The position numbers and the translations under genes are program-made. The notes below the pieces were generated by a model. It was not told where the DNA came from, did not search any database, and was given only the letters and a program-made list of their open reading frames with translations. A stretch of DNA of 7,018 nucleotides from Parvibaculum sp. (GTDB lineage: Bacteria > Pseudomonadota > Alphaproteobacteria > Parvibaculales > Parvibaculaceae), in contig JAGUWA010000086.1 of the NCBI GenBank assembly GCA_020062605.1, forward strand, positions 1 through 7,018, read 5' to 3'. This document shows positions 1 through 5,638 of the stretch, one piece after another. Position 1 is the stretch's first letter; each line of letters opens with the position of its first letter.

Positions 1-80
1 CACTGAGTCGCGCGATTCGGCCAAGCGATAAGTTCATATCTGGCGGGCATCGGAGCGAAAATCTGTTGAAAAGTGCTTGG

Positions 81-105
81 GGCGCGGGCATTTCACGCCC
101 ACGCC
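81..105 (-). terminator. Probable terminator hairpin downstream of nrdB
   Basis: Positions 81-89 pair with 97-105 (GGCGCGGGC against GCCCACGCC) through nine base pairs, one of them a G-U wobble, around a 7-nt loop. It starts 12 bp after the nrdB stop codon, where a terminator is expected. Read on the minus strand, the following run of four T lies about 8 nt beyond the stem, so this is a weak rather than classical intrinsic terminator. The first 80 bases of the window show no gene or other assignable element. Confidence 0.5.
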
Positions 106-117
106 GCTGCAGATGGC

Positions 118-1077
118 TCAGTCGAAGGCCTCATCCCAGGTGCCGCGCGTCGATGCCTTGGAGTATTCGGTGGCGCGATTCTCGAAGAAGTTGGTGTGCT
201 CGATGCCGTTCAGCATCTCGTCCATCCAGGGCAGCGGGTTCTTGTCCGTGCGGTAGATGGGCTGGAGATTGAGCTGCACGAGGCGGCGGTCGGCGATGTA
301 GCGGATGTAGTCCTTCACTTCCTGCGCCGAGAGGCCTTCAACGCCGCCCATTTCGAAGGCGAGGTCGATGAAGGCATCCTCGTGATGGATGATGGTCTCA
401 CAGGCTTTATAGATGTCGGTGCGGAGCTGGTCGGTCCAGATTTCCGGGTTCTCGTCGATAAAGGTGCGGAAAAGCTTCATGGCGGAAACCGTGTGAAGCG
501 TCTCGTCGCGGGCCGACCACGTCACGATCTGGCCCATGCCCTTCATCTTGTTGAAGCGCGGGAAGTTCATGAGGATGGCGAAGGAGGCGAAGAGCTGGAC
601 GCCCTCCGTGAAGCCGCCGAAGACGGCGAGCGTCTTGGCGATGTCTTCCTTCGTCTCGACGCCCCATTCCTGCATGTAGTCGAACTTGGTCTTCATCTGC
701 TCGTATTTCAGGAAGGCCTCATATTCGGCCTCGGGCATGCCGATCGTGTCGAGCAGGTGGCTGTAGGCCGAAATGTGGATCGTCTCGATGTTCGAGAAGG
801 CGGCGAGCATCATCTGCACTTCGGTCGGCTTGAAGACCCGCGAGTAATGCTTCATGTAGCAGTTGTTCACCTCGACGTCGGCCTGCACGAAGAAGCGGAA
901 AATCTGCGTGAGCAGGTTGCGCTCGCCGTCGGTGAGCTTCTTCGACCAGTCCTTCACGTCGTCGGCCAACGGCACTTCCTCCGGCAGCCAGTGGATGCGC
1001 TGCTGCGTGAGCCATGCTTCATAGGCCCAGGGATAGCGGAACGGCTTGTAGACGTGGCGTTCTTCGAGAAGGGACAT
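118..1077 (-). CDS. nrdB: Class Ia ribonucleoside-diphosphate reductase, beta subunit (radical-generating R2)
   Basis: This cytoplasmic protein of 319 residues holds the di-iron/tyrosyl-radical cofactor that NrdA needs to reduce ribonucleoside diphosphates to deoxyribonucleotides. Set against E. coli R2 (ligands D84, E115, H118, E204, E238, H241; radical Y122), the motifs fall at D67, E98, H101, E158, E192 and H195, with the radical tyrosine at Y105 inside ETIHISAYSH. The spacings of 31 (D67-E98) and 34 (E158-E192) equal those in E. coli. The radical tyrosine is present, so this is not the tyrosine-less class Ic type. Y305, 14 residues from the end, is a candidate for the tail tyrosine that relays the radical (E. 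coli Y356). The protein is shorter than E. coli R2, and the N-terminus carries no ATP-cone. GGGAAA at 1085-1090, 7 nt from the ATG, supports the start. It lies 444 bp downstream of nrdA on the same strand. No maturation ferredoxin gene (yfaE-like) follows within the visible 117 bp. Confidence 0.97.
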   Translation of the reverse strand: MSLLEERHVYKPFRYPWAYEAWLTQQRIHWLPEEVPLADDVKDWSKKLTDGERNLLTQIFRFFVQADVEVNNCYMKHYSRVFKPTEVQMMLAAFSNIETIHISAYSHLLDTIGMPEAEYEAFLKYEQMKTKFDYMQEWGVETKEDIAKTLAVFGGFTEGVQLFASFAILMNFPRFNKMKGMGQIVTWSARDETLHTVSAMKLFRTFIDENPEIWTDQLRTDIYKACETIIHHEDAFIDLAFEMGGVEGLSAQEVKDYIRYIADRRLVQLNLQPIYRTDKNPLPWMDEMLNGIEHTNFFENRATEYSKASTRGTWDEAFD

Positions 1078-1105
1078 GGTGGTGTTTCCCGGATCAGATG
1101 TTCAG

Positions 1106-1189
1106 CGTCATTGCGAGGAGCGAAGCGACGAAGCAATCCAGTTCAGAATTTGCCGCTTCATGGATTGCTTCGCTTCGCTCGCAATGACG
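1106..1189. repeat. Long bulged palindromic interspersed repeat in the nrdA-nrdB spacer
   Basis: The left arm is 1106-1140 (35 nt) and the right arm 1161-1189 (29 nt), around a 20-nt loop. The right arm reverse-complemented matches the left arm in blocks of 12, 8 and 9 nt without a mismatch; the left arm has two extra trinucleotides (GAG and CGA) that would form bulges. The core CGTCATTGCGAG ... AGCAATCCA is, from general knowledge, a widespread palindromic repeat in alphaproteobacteria and resembles palindromic elements reported in Rickettsia. Its chance translations on either strand are familiar annotation artefacts. It ends 28 bp before the nrdB start codon, so it would form a large hairpin just upstream of the nrdB ribosome binding site in a read-through mRNA. 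It encodes no transposase and shows no target-site duplication that I can see. Confidence 0.85.
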
Positions 1190-1207
1190 AATGTTAGAAA
1201 GACGTGG

Positions 1208-1230
1208 ATGGCCCGGACGAGCCGGGCCAT
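1208..1230. repeat. Perfect 9-bp hairpin, companion of the palindromic repeat
   Basis: ATGGCCCGG (1208-1216) and CCGGGCCAT (1222-1230) form a perfect 9-bp stem with loop ACGAG. It lies 18 bp beyond the bulged palindrome. A hairpin of this kind with GACGTGGATG on one side is, from memory, often seen next to the first repeat in alphaproteobacterial genomes, so the two may be one composite element. On the plus strand it is followed by a run of five T (1236-1240) and would look like a terminator, but no plus-strand gene lies upstream. On the minus strand, the direction of nrdAB, no T run follows closely. The stem begins 8 bp after the stop codon of the small ORF at 1239-1397. Confidence 0.6.
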
Positions 1231-1238
1231 GACGATTT

Positions 1239-1397
1239 TTATTCTGTCCTGCCGCCTGCTTGCCGAGCTAACACGGTGAGCAAGTCATCAATAATTCCTT
1301 GCATCTCTGTTGCGATCTTTTGCTGTGCTTCGTAAGGCGCCATCCGCAAATGCACGAGTGCGGCGACTAGCGATGACCTATTCCGTTCCATCTCCAT
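1239..1397 (-). CDS. Possible small protein, 52 codons, function unknown
   Basis: An ATG-to-TAA reading frame lies between nrdA and nrdB on their strand. It starts at the ATG at 1397 or, better, the in-frame ATG at 1391 (50 residues), which has GGAG 6 nt upstream. The frame is open back to a TGA about 42 nt before the first ATG. The predicted product is hydrophilic and probably helical (core KIATEMQGIIDDLLTVLARQ), with no signal peptide, membrane segment, Cys/His cluster or family motif that I recognise. By hand count it is about 52% GC overall and 55% at third positions, clearly lower than the neighbouring genes, and includes rare-looking TTA and CTA leucine codons. This could mean recent acquisition, a decayed gene end, or a chance frame in non-coding DNA. 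No promoter is evident, so it would depend on nrdA read-through. I consider it slightly more likely non-coding than coding. Confidence 0.35.
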   Translation of the reverse strand: MEMERNRSSLVAALVHLRMAPYEAQQKIATEMQGIIDDLLTVLARQAGGRTE

Positions 1398-1521
1398 CTC
1401 CGTCTTATGCAAGTTTGGACCTTGCGGGCCACGGCGTCATCACGACGCGGTGTAACAATTCTCATGCGACCATCGGCGAAGGGCAACGGAAAATACTTTT
1501 GCTCCGCAAAACTTCAGAACC

Positions 1522-3510
1522 TCACTGACAGGCGAGGCATTCCTCGTATTTGTTCTCTTCCTGCGCTTCGGCCGCGACCCGATCGAGCGTCAGCACGTCG
1601 AGTTTCTTCGCGGGGACGAGCGAGACGACTTCCGCCTTTTCGGCGCGCTGGATCGAGAGCGAGCGGCAGTAATAGAGGCTCTTCACGCCGTGCTTCCATG
1701 CCATGAAGTGCAGGCCGTGGAGGTCGCGCTTGTGAACATCGGCGGCGAGGAAGAGGTTCACCGACTGCGCCTGGTCGATCATCGGCGCGCGGTCACCCGC
1801 ATGCTCGATGACCCAGCGCTGGTCGAGTTCGAAGGCGGTCTTGAAGACGTCCTTTTCCTCGTCCGACAGGAAGTCGAGATGCTGGATCGAACCGCCATTC
1901 GTCACGATGGAGGACCAGGTGTCGTCGTCGTTGCGGCCCTTCTGTTCCAGCAACTTCGTCAGGTGACGGTTGCGGACGTTGAAGGAGCCGGACAGGGTCT
2001 TGTGCGTGAAGGAGTTTGCCGCGATGGGCTCGATGCCCGGCGAGGTGCCGCCGGTGATGATCGAGATCGAGGCGGTGGGCGCGATCGCCGTCTTGTTGGA
2101 GAAGCGCTCGTTGAAGCCGTATTCGGCGGCATCCGGGCAGGCGCCGCGTTCTTCGGCGAGCTTCTTCGAAGCCGCGTCAACACCCTCCTTGATGCGGGCG
2201 AACATGCGCTTGTTCCAGACCTTCGCCATGACGCCTTCGAAGGGGATCATGTTGGCCTGAAGGAAGGAATGGAAACCCATGACGCCGAGACCGACCGAAC
2301 GCTCGCGCGCGGCAGCATATTTGGCGCGGGCCATCTCGTCCGGCGCGCGGTCGATGAAATCCTGCAGGACGTTGTCGAGGAAGCGCATCACATCCTCGAT
2401 GATGGTCGGGTGGTCCTGCCACTCGTTATAAGTTTCGAGATTGAGCGAGGAGAGGCAGCAGACCGCCGTGCGCTGCTCGCCATGCTGGTCGATGCCGGTG
2501 GGCAGCGTGATTTCGGCGCAGAGGTTCGAGGTCTTGACTTCAAGGCCGGCGAGCTTGTGGTGCTCGGGGCGCGCGTTGTTCACGGTGTCCTTGTAGACGA
2601 TGTAGGGCTCGCCCGTTTCGATGCGCGAGGTGAGAAGCCTGATCCAGAGCGAGCGGGCGGAGACGGTCTTCTGGACCGTCTTGTCCTTGGGGCTCAGGAG
2701 CGCCCATTCGGCATCCGCCTCGACGGCGCGCATGAAGGCGTCGGATACGAGAATGCCGTGGTGAAGGTTGAGCGCCTTGCGGTTCGGATCGCCACCCGTG
2801 GGGCGGCGCATTTCCATGAATTCCTCGATCTCGGGATGGTCGATCGGCAGGTAGACCGCCGCCGAACCGCGCCGCAGCGAGCCCTGGCTGATCGCAAGCG
2901 TCAGCGAATCCATCACGCGGATGAAGGGAATGATGCCGGAGGTCTTGCCGTTGCCACCGACCGTCTCGCCGATGGAGCGCAGATTGCCCCAATAGGAGCC
3001 GATGCCGCCGCCCTTGGCCGCCAGCCAGACGTTCTCGTTCCAGAGGCCGACAATGCCGTCGAGGCTGTCGGAGGCTTCATTGAGGAAGCAGGAAATGGGC
3101 AGGCCGCGTTGCGTGCCGCCATTGGAAAGGACGGGCGTCGCCGGCATGAACCAGAGCTTGGAGATGTAGTCGTAGAGGCGCTGGGCATGGGCCGCGTCGT
3201 CCTTGTCGGCATAGAAGGAGGCGACACGCGCAAACATGTCCTGATAGGACTCGCCGGGCATCAGGTAGCGGTCGCGCAGGGTCGCCTTGCCGAACTCGGT
3301 CAGCAGCGCGTCGCGCCCATGATCCACCTTCACACGGGGACGGCCACCGAGCTGGACGGCCTGGTACTGGTCGCCGAACACCATTTCGGGCTCGGCCGAG
3401 CGCCGCGATTCAGCGCGCACGCGGGTCACCGCCCGTTCGCCCGTAATGATTGCCGATACGCTGGCCTCAACCTCACTCATATCTACCGCTTTCGACGTGT
3501 CGTTCAGCAT
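1522..3510 (-). CDS. nrdA: Class Ia ribonucleoside-diphosphate reductase, alpha subunit (catalytic R1)
   Basis: This catalytic subunit of 662 residues uses a thiyl radical, formed with NrdB, to reduce NDPs. Residues that can be aligned with E. coli NrdA (761 residues) are: redox cysteine C141 in LPISCF (C225), N329, C331 and E333 in NLCAEI (N437, thiyl C439, E441), second redox cysteine C351 in AVCCLSS (C462), radical-relay Y613-Y614 in SLYYC (Y730-Y731), and C-terminal shuttle cysteines C658 and C661 in ECLACQ. The tail is CX2C, against CX4C in E. coli. The first cysteine sits 84 residues nearer the N-terminus than in E. coli, which equals loss of the N-terminal ATP-cone. The first 60 residues show no cone motif (K-R-x-G pattern). 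The ATG at 3510 is favoured because GGGGA (3518-3522) lies 7 nt upstream; the in-frame Met at codon 11 lacks such a site. Transcription probably starts near 3680 under NrdR control. Confidence 0.97.
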   Translation of the reverse strand: MLNDTSKAVDMSEVEASVSAIITGERAVTRVRAESRRSAEPEMVFGDQYQAVQLGGRPRVKVDHGRDALLTEFGKATLRDRYLMPGESYQDMFARVASFYADKDDAAHAQRLYDYISKLWFMPATPVLSNGGTQRGLPISCFLNEASDSLDGIVGLWNENVWLAAKGGGIGSYWGNLRSIGETVGGNGKTSGIIPFIRVMDSLTLAISQGSLRRGSAAVYLPIDHPEIEEFMEMRRPTGGDPNRKALNLHHGILVSDAFMRAVEADAEWALLSPKDKTVQKTVSARSLWIRLLTSRIETGEPYIVYKDTVNNARPEHHKLAGLEVKTSNLCAEITLPTGIDQHGEQRTAVCCLSSLNLETYNEWQDHPTIIEDVMRFLDNVLQDFIDRAPDEMARAKYAAARERSVGLGVMGFHSFLQANMIPFEGVMAKVWNKRMFARIKEGVDAASKKLAEERGACPDAAEYGFNERFSNKTAIAPTASISIITGGTSPGIEPIAANSFTHKTLSGSFNVRNRHLTKLLEQKGRNDDDTWSSIVTNGGSIQHLDFLSDEEKDVFKTAFELDQRWVIEHAGDRAPMIDQAQSVNLFLAADVHKRDLHGLHFMAWKHGVKSLYYCRSLSIQRAEKAEVVSLVPAKKLDVLTLDRVAAEAQEENKYEECLACQ

Positions 3511-3680
3511 GTTCTGGTCCCCGGTCTGCCCTGCTTCGCCGCATCTCAGCGGGCAAAAGATCCCTGTCCAGCGAGCGGATAGTCTCTCGCCGTCTTCCTG
3601 CCCCCGTATGCCGGGCAGAACTCGCTTGATTCTGTGATTGCGCCGCCGCTCTGAGAAATTCCCCCGCGAAGCGCGGCGCG
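3511..3680 (-). promoter_or_regulatory. nrdA leader with possible RNA structure
   Basis: If transcription starts about 7 nt after the predicted -10 box, nrdA has a leader of roughly 170 nt, longer than translation needs. In the minus-strand RNA, 3620-3613 (UUCUGCCC) can pair with 3603-3596 (GGGCAGGA, one G-U) around a 9-nt loop. The adjacent bases 3626-3621 (AGCGAG) can pair with 3575-3570 (CUCGCU), which would stack an outer helix directly on that hairpin. A short CCGCG/CGCGG stem with an AAG loop (plus strand) occurs at 3664-3676. I see no B12-box or other known riboswitch signature. GGGGA at 3518-3522 is the probable nrdA ribosome binding site. Structures of this size also arise by chance in GC-rich DNA, so this is a candidate only. 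Confidence 0.3.
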
Positions 3681-3694
3681 TCCAGATATAGTAT
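3679..3694 (-). promoter_or_regulatory. NrdR box (proximal) upstream of nrdA
   Basis: On the minus strand the 16-mer ATACTATATCTGGACG matches the core of the NrdR consensus acaCwAtATaTwGtgt at C, T, A, T, A, T, T and G, that is 8 of the 10 core positions. The outer right half is poor. It overlaps the predicted -10 box of the nrdA promoter. NrdR is the ATP/dATP-sensing repressor of ribonucleotide reductase genes and usually binds two such boxes. Its gene is not in this window. Confidence 0.65.
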
Positions 3695-3715
3695 CCGTCT
3701 GTTCCCCGAGGTCAA
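3688..3715 (-). promoter_or_regulatory. Predicted sigma70-type promoter of nrdA
   Basis: The minus strand carries TTGACC (3715-3710), five of six matches to the -35 consensus, then 16 bp, then TACTAT (3693-3688), four of six matches to the -10 consensus. Both hexamers lie inside or touch the two NrdR-box-like sites, so a bound repressor would cover both. The predicted start of transcription is near 3680, about 170 nt before the nrdA ATG. Confidence 0.6.
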
Positions 3716-3725
3716 TCAGTAGTGT
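3710..3725 (-). promoter_or_regulatory. NrdR box (distal) upstream of nrdA
   Basis: On the minus strand the 16-mer ACACTACTGATTGACC matches the NrdR consensus at its first six positions (ACACTA) and at A, T, T and G further on, 10 of 16 in all. Alone it would be unconvincing. Its first base is exactly 31 bp upstream of the first base of the proximal box, the three-helical-turn spacing (31-32 bp) known for tandem NrdR boxes. It overlaps the predicted -35 hexamer TTGACC. Confidence 0.6.
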
Positions 3726-3840
3726 GGGACGAGAAGCAAAAAAATGGTAAACGCCGCACCCGCAAGCTGGCGGCGCAGCGAATTTCCGATGCATATTCAA
3801 CGGGTTGATTCACGCGACCGCCGAGTAAGGAAGTCTCCCG

Positions 3841-4809
3841 ATGCCCGACACGACCGCCGACCGCCGCCCTCTCTATCCCGAGATCGAGCCCTACCGGACC
3901 GGAACGCTGAAGGTCTCCGATTTGCACACGATTTATTTCGAGGAAAGCGGCAACCCCAAGGGCAAGCCTGTCATCATCGTGCATGGCGGGCCCGGCGGCG
4001 GAACCAACCCCACCATGCGGCGGACGCATAACCCGGACGCCTATCGCATCATCCTGTTCGACCAGCGCGGCTGCGGGAAGTCGACGCCTCATGCGGAACT
4101 GCGCGAAAACACGACCTGGGATCTCGTGGCCGACATGGAGCGCATCCGCGAGCATCTCGGTATCGACAAATGGCAGCTTTGCGGCGGCTCATGGGGCTCG
4201 ACGCTGTCGCTCGCCTATGCCGAAACGCATCCCGATCGCGTTACCGAGATCATCCTGCGCGGCATCTTCACGCTGCGGAAGCGGGAGCTCGACTGGTTCT
4301 ACCAGGAGGGAACGGACGTGCTCTTCCCCGATGCCTGGGAGGGCTTCGTCGAGCCGATCCCTGAGGCCGAGCGCGGCAACCTGATGGCGGCCTATTACAA
4401 GCGGCTCACCGGCGACAACGAGGCGGAAAAGATCGCCTGTGCCAAGGCCTGGAGCATCTGGGAGGGGACGACGCTGTCGCTCTATTCGGACGCCGAGCGC
4501 GTGAAGCGCTTCGCGGACGGGCATTTCGCCCTCGCCTTCGCGCGGATCGAGTGTCACTACTTCATGAACAAGGGTTGGTTCGAGCCGCAGGACCAGCTCA
4601 TCCGCGAGGCGGGGAAGCTGAAAGGCATTCCGGGCGTGATCGCACAAGGCCGCTACGACGTGGTGACACCGATGTTCACGGCATGGGAACTTGCGAAGGC
4701 TTGGCCCGACGCGGAGTTCAACATCGTGCCGGATGCCGGCCACACGGCGACGGAGCCCGGCATTGTCGATGTGATGGTGCGGGCAGGCGACCGCTTCGCG
4801 ACGCTCTGA
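3841..4809 (+). CDS. pip: Proline iminopeptidase (alpha/beta hydrolase, peptidase family S33)
   Basis: This probable cytoplasmic enzyme of 322 residues should remove N-terminal proline from peptides. It has the oxyanion-hole motif HGGPGGG (48-54), the family motif DQRGCGKS (74-81), the nucleophile elbow GGSWGS with S117, and the acid and base D273 (GRYDVVTP) and H301 (AGHTATE). The spacings S117-D273 (156) and D273-H301 (28) equal those of the Xanthomonas enzyme triad S110-D266-H294, and the length is normal for the family. There is no signal peptide. AAGGAAG at 3827-3833, 7 nt before the ATG, fixes the start. The gene is divergent from nrdA; between the predicted NrdR boxes and this gene I find no convincing promoter of its own. 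The following amidotransferase starts 9 bp after its stop codon, suggesting a two-gene operon. Related S33 hydrolases with other substrates cannot be fully excluded. Confidence 0.94.
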   Translation: MPDTTADRRPLYPEIEPYRTGTLKVSDLHTIYFEESGNPKGKPVIIVHGGPGGGTNPTMRRTHNPDAYRIILFDQRGCGKSTPHAELRENTTWDLVADMERIREHLGIDKWQLCGGSWGSTLSLAYAETHPDRVTEIILRGIFTLRKRELDWFYQEGTDVLFPDAWEGFVEPIPEAERGNLMAAYYKRLTGDNEAEKIACAKAWSIWEGTTLSLYSDAERVKRFADGHFALAFARIECHYFMNKGWFEPQDQLIREAGKLKGIPGVIAQGRYDVVTPMFTAWELAKAWPDAEFNIVPDAGHTATEPGIVDVMVRAGDRFATL

Positions 4810-4818
4810 TCGCCCGCG

Positions 4819-5556
4819 ATGCGCATTCTCTATCTCGTCAATGCCCTCGACTCCCCGCCCGGCGTGCTTCTCGACGAAGCAAGGAATGCCGGTGCGGAGG
4901 CGCAGCTGATTCACACGGCGGAAAGGCGCGACCTCACGACGGGCGAGGTGCGCGACGTGCCGGCAACGGACAAGGGGTTCGACGCGCTTGTCGTGCTGGG
5001 CGGCGCGATGGGCGTTTACGAAGAAGCGGCACACCCTTTCATCGGGCAGGCGCGGAAGCTGGTGCGGCAGTTCCACGACGCGGAAAAACCGGTGATGGGC
5101 GTCTGCCTCGGTTCGCAGATCGTGGCGAGCGCTTTCGGCGCGCCGGTTTACCGGATGAAGGAGAAGCTCGAAACCCACGAGGAATGGGGTTTCCTGCCGC
5201 AGACATGGGAGGCGGCCGCCTCCGACGATCCGCTGCTCCACGACGCGGCGCACGGACTGCGCATCATGCACTGGCACGGCGACACTTTTGATTTGCCTGA
5301 GGGCGTCACGCGGCTTGCAACGCGAGAAACCTGTCCCAACCAGGCGTTCCGCGTGGGCAACAAGACCTATGCCTTCCAGTTTCATCTGGAGGTCACGCGA
5401 GACATTCTGGCGGGGTGGTCGGACTACCGCGCCAACGCATTGCAGGTTCCGCGCGAGGAGATCGAGGCCCTGATCGAACCGCAGATCGCGGCATCGCTCG
5501 ACGCGCAGGAAGAGTTCGCCCGCCGCGTCATGCGGCGCTGGATGGGGCTCGGCTAG
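4819..5556 (+). CDS. Class I glutamine amidotransferase, stand-alone
   Basis: This protein of 245 residues is a single GATase class I domain of the GMP-synthase-like type, which hydrolyses glutamine and passes ammonia to a partner or substrate. The triad is visible: nucleophile C96 in GVCLGSQ and H189/E191 in FQFHLEVT. An oxyanion-type LGGAMGVYE segment lies at 60-68. No synthetase domain is fused and none is encoded next to it. Stand-alone homologues are often annotated as GMP synthase-like or gamma-glutamyl hydrolase-like, but the acceptor cannot be told from sequence. The ATG lies 9 bp after the pip stop, and no purine-rich Shine-Dalgarno sequence is present in that gap, so translation probably depends on ribosomes finishing pip. 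The pairing with a peptidase could mean a shared role in peptide or gamma-glutamyl metabolism; that is inference only. Confidence 0.9.
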   Translation: MRILYLVNALDSPPGVLLDEARNAGAEAQLIHTAERRDLTTGEVRDVPATDKGFDALVVLGGAMGVYEEAAHPFIGQARKLVRQFHDAEKPVMGVCLGSQIVASAFGAPVYRMKEKLETHEEWGFLPQTWEAAASDDPLLHDAAHGLRIMHWHGDTFDLPEGVTRLATRETCPNQAFRVGNKTYAFQFHLEVTRDILAGWSDYRANALQVPREEIEALIEPQIAASLDAQEEFARRVMRRWMGLG

Positions 5557-5591
5557 ATCCGAACGCCGGCGGACCGCCCAGCCTCCGCCCC

Positions 5592-5610
5592 AAACGATCT
5601 TCGATCGTTT
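5592..5610. terminator. Perfect hairpin between convergent genes, first of two
   Basis: AAACGATC (5592-5599) and GATCGTTT (5603-5610) form a perfect 8-bp stem with a TTC loop. Read on the plus strand it ends in TTTG, and on the minus strand also in TTTGG, so it may act weakly for both the amidotransferase and the SDR gene. It starts 35 bp after the amidotransferase stop. With its neighbour it may equally belong to a dispersed intergenic repeat. Confidence 0.5.
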
Positions 5611-5611
5611 G

Positions 5612-5631
5612 ACCCTCCCCGAGGGGAGGGT
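5612..5631. terminator. GC-rich hairpin between convergent genes, second of two
   Basis: ACCCTCCC (5612-5619) and GGGAGGGT (5624-5631) pair perfectly over 8 bp around loop CGAG, one base after the first hairpin. On the plus strand GGGATTTCT follows, a short T run set off by four bases. The stem ends only 7 bp before the SDR stop codon (5639-5641, minus strand). A bidirectional terminator for the two convergent genes is the simplest reading. Confidence 0.55.
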
Positions 5632-5638
5632 GGGATTT

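Noticed and set aside
73..1197. 374-codon plus-strand open frame opposite nrdB
   Set aside because: It is antisense to a gene with every catalytic residue in place and runs into the palindromic repeat, whose translation is a known artefact; the product is low-complexity in H, V, E and L.
1208..1240. Hairpin plus five T as a plus-strand terminator
   Set aside because: No plus-strand gene lies upstream, and the hairpin is better explained as part of the repeat.
1497..1511. Hairpin TTTTGC/GCAAAA just after the nrdA stop as a terminator
   Set aside because: Only two G-C pairs in a 6-bp stem with the T run displaced; too weak to call, though it could cause some pausing.
3473..3544. Short upstream frame overlapping the nrdA start on the minus strand, in another frame
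   Set aside because: An ATG at 3544 opens 23 codons across the nrdA start, but it has no clear ribosome binding site and its arginine-rich composition is typical of chance frames here.
1690..3582. 630-codon plus-strand open frame opposite nrdA
   Set aside because: Long antisense frames are expected opposite GC-rich genes with strong third-position bias; no recognisable motif, and nrdA is beyond doubt.
3511..3680. Cobalamin riboswitch upstream of nrdA
   Set aside because: Such switches control some class I reductases, but the conserved B12-box and core sequences are not present.
3752..3775. CGCCGC/GCGGCG stem followed on the minus strand by a run of seven T
   Set aside because: It would be a terminator for minus-strand transcription antisense to pip, but there is no gene to terminate and the T run is set off by about 6 nt.
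4189..5385. 398-codon minus-strand frame opposite pip and the amidotransferase
   Set aside because: It spans two well-identified plus-strand genes and shows no family motif, so it is a shadow.
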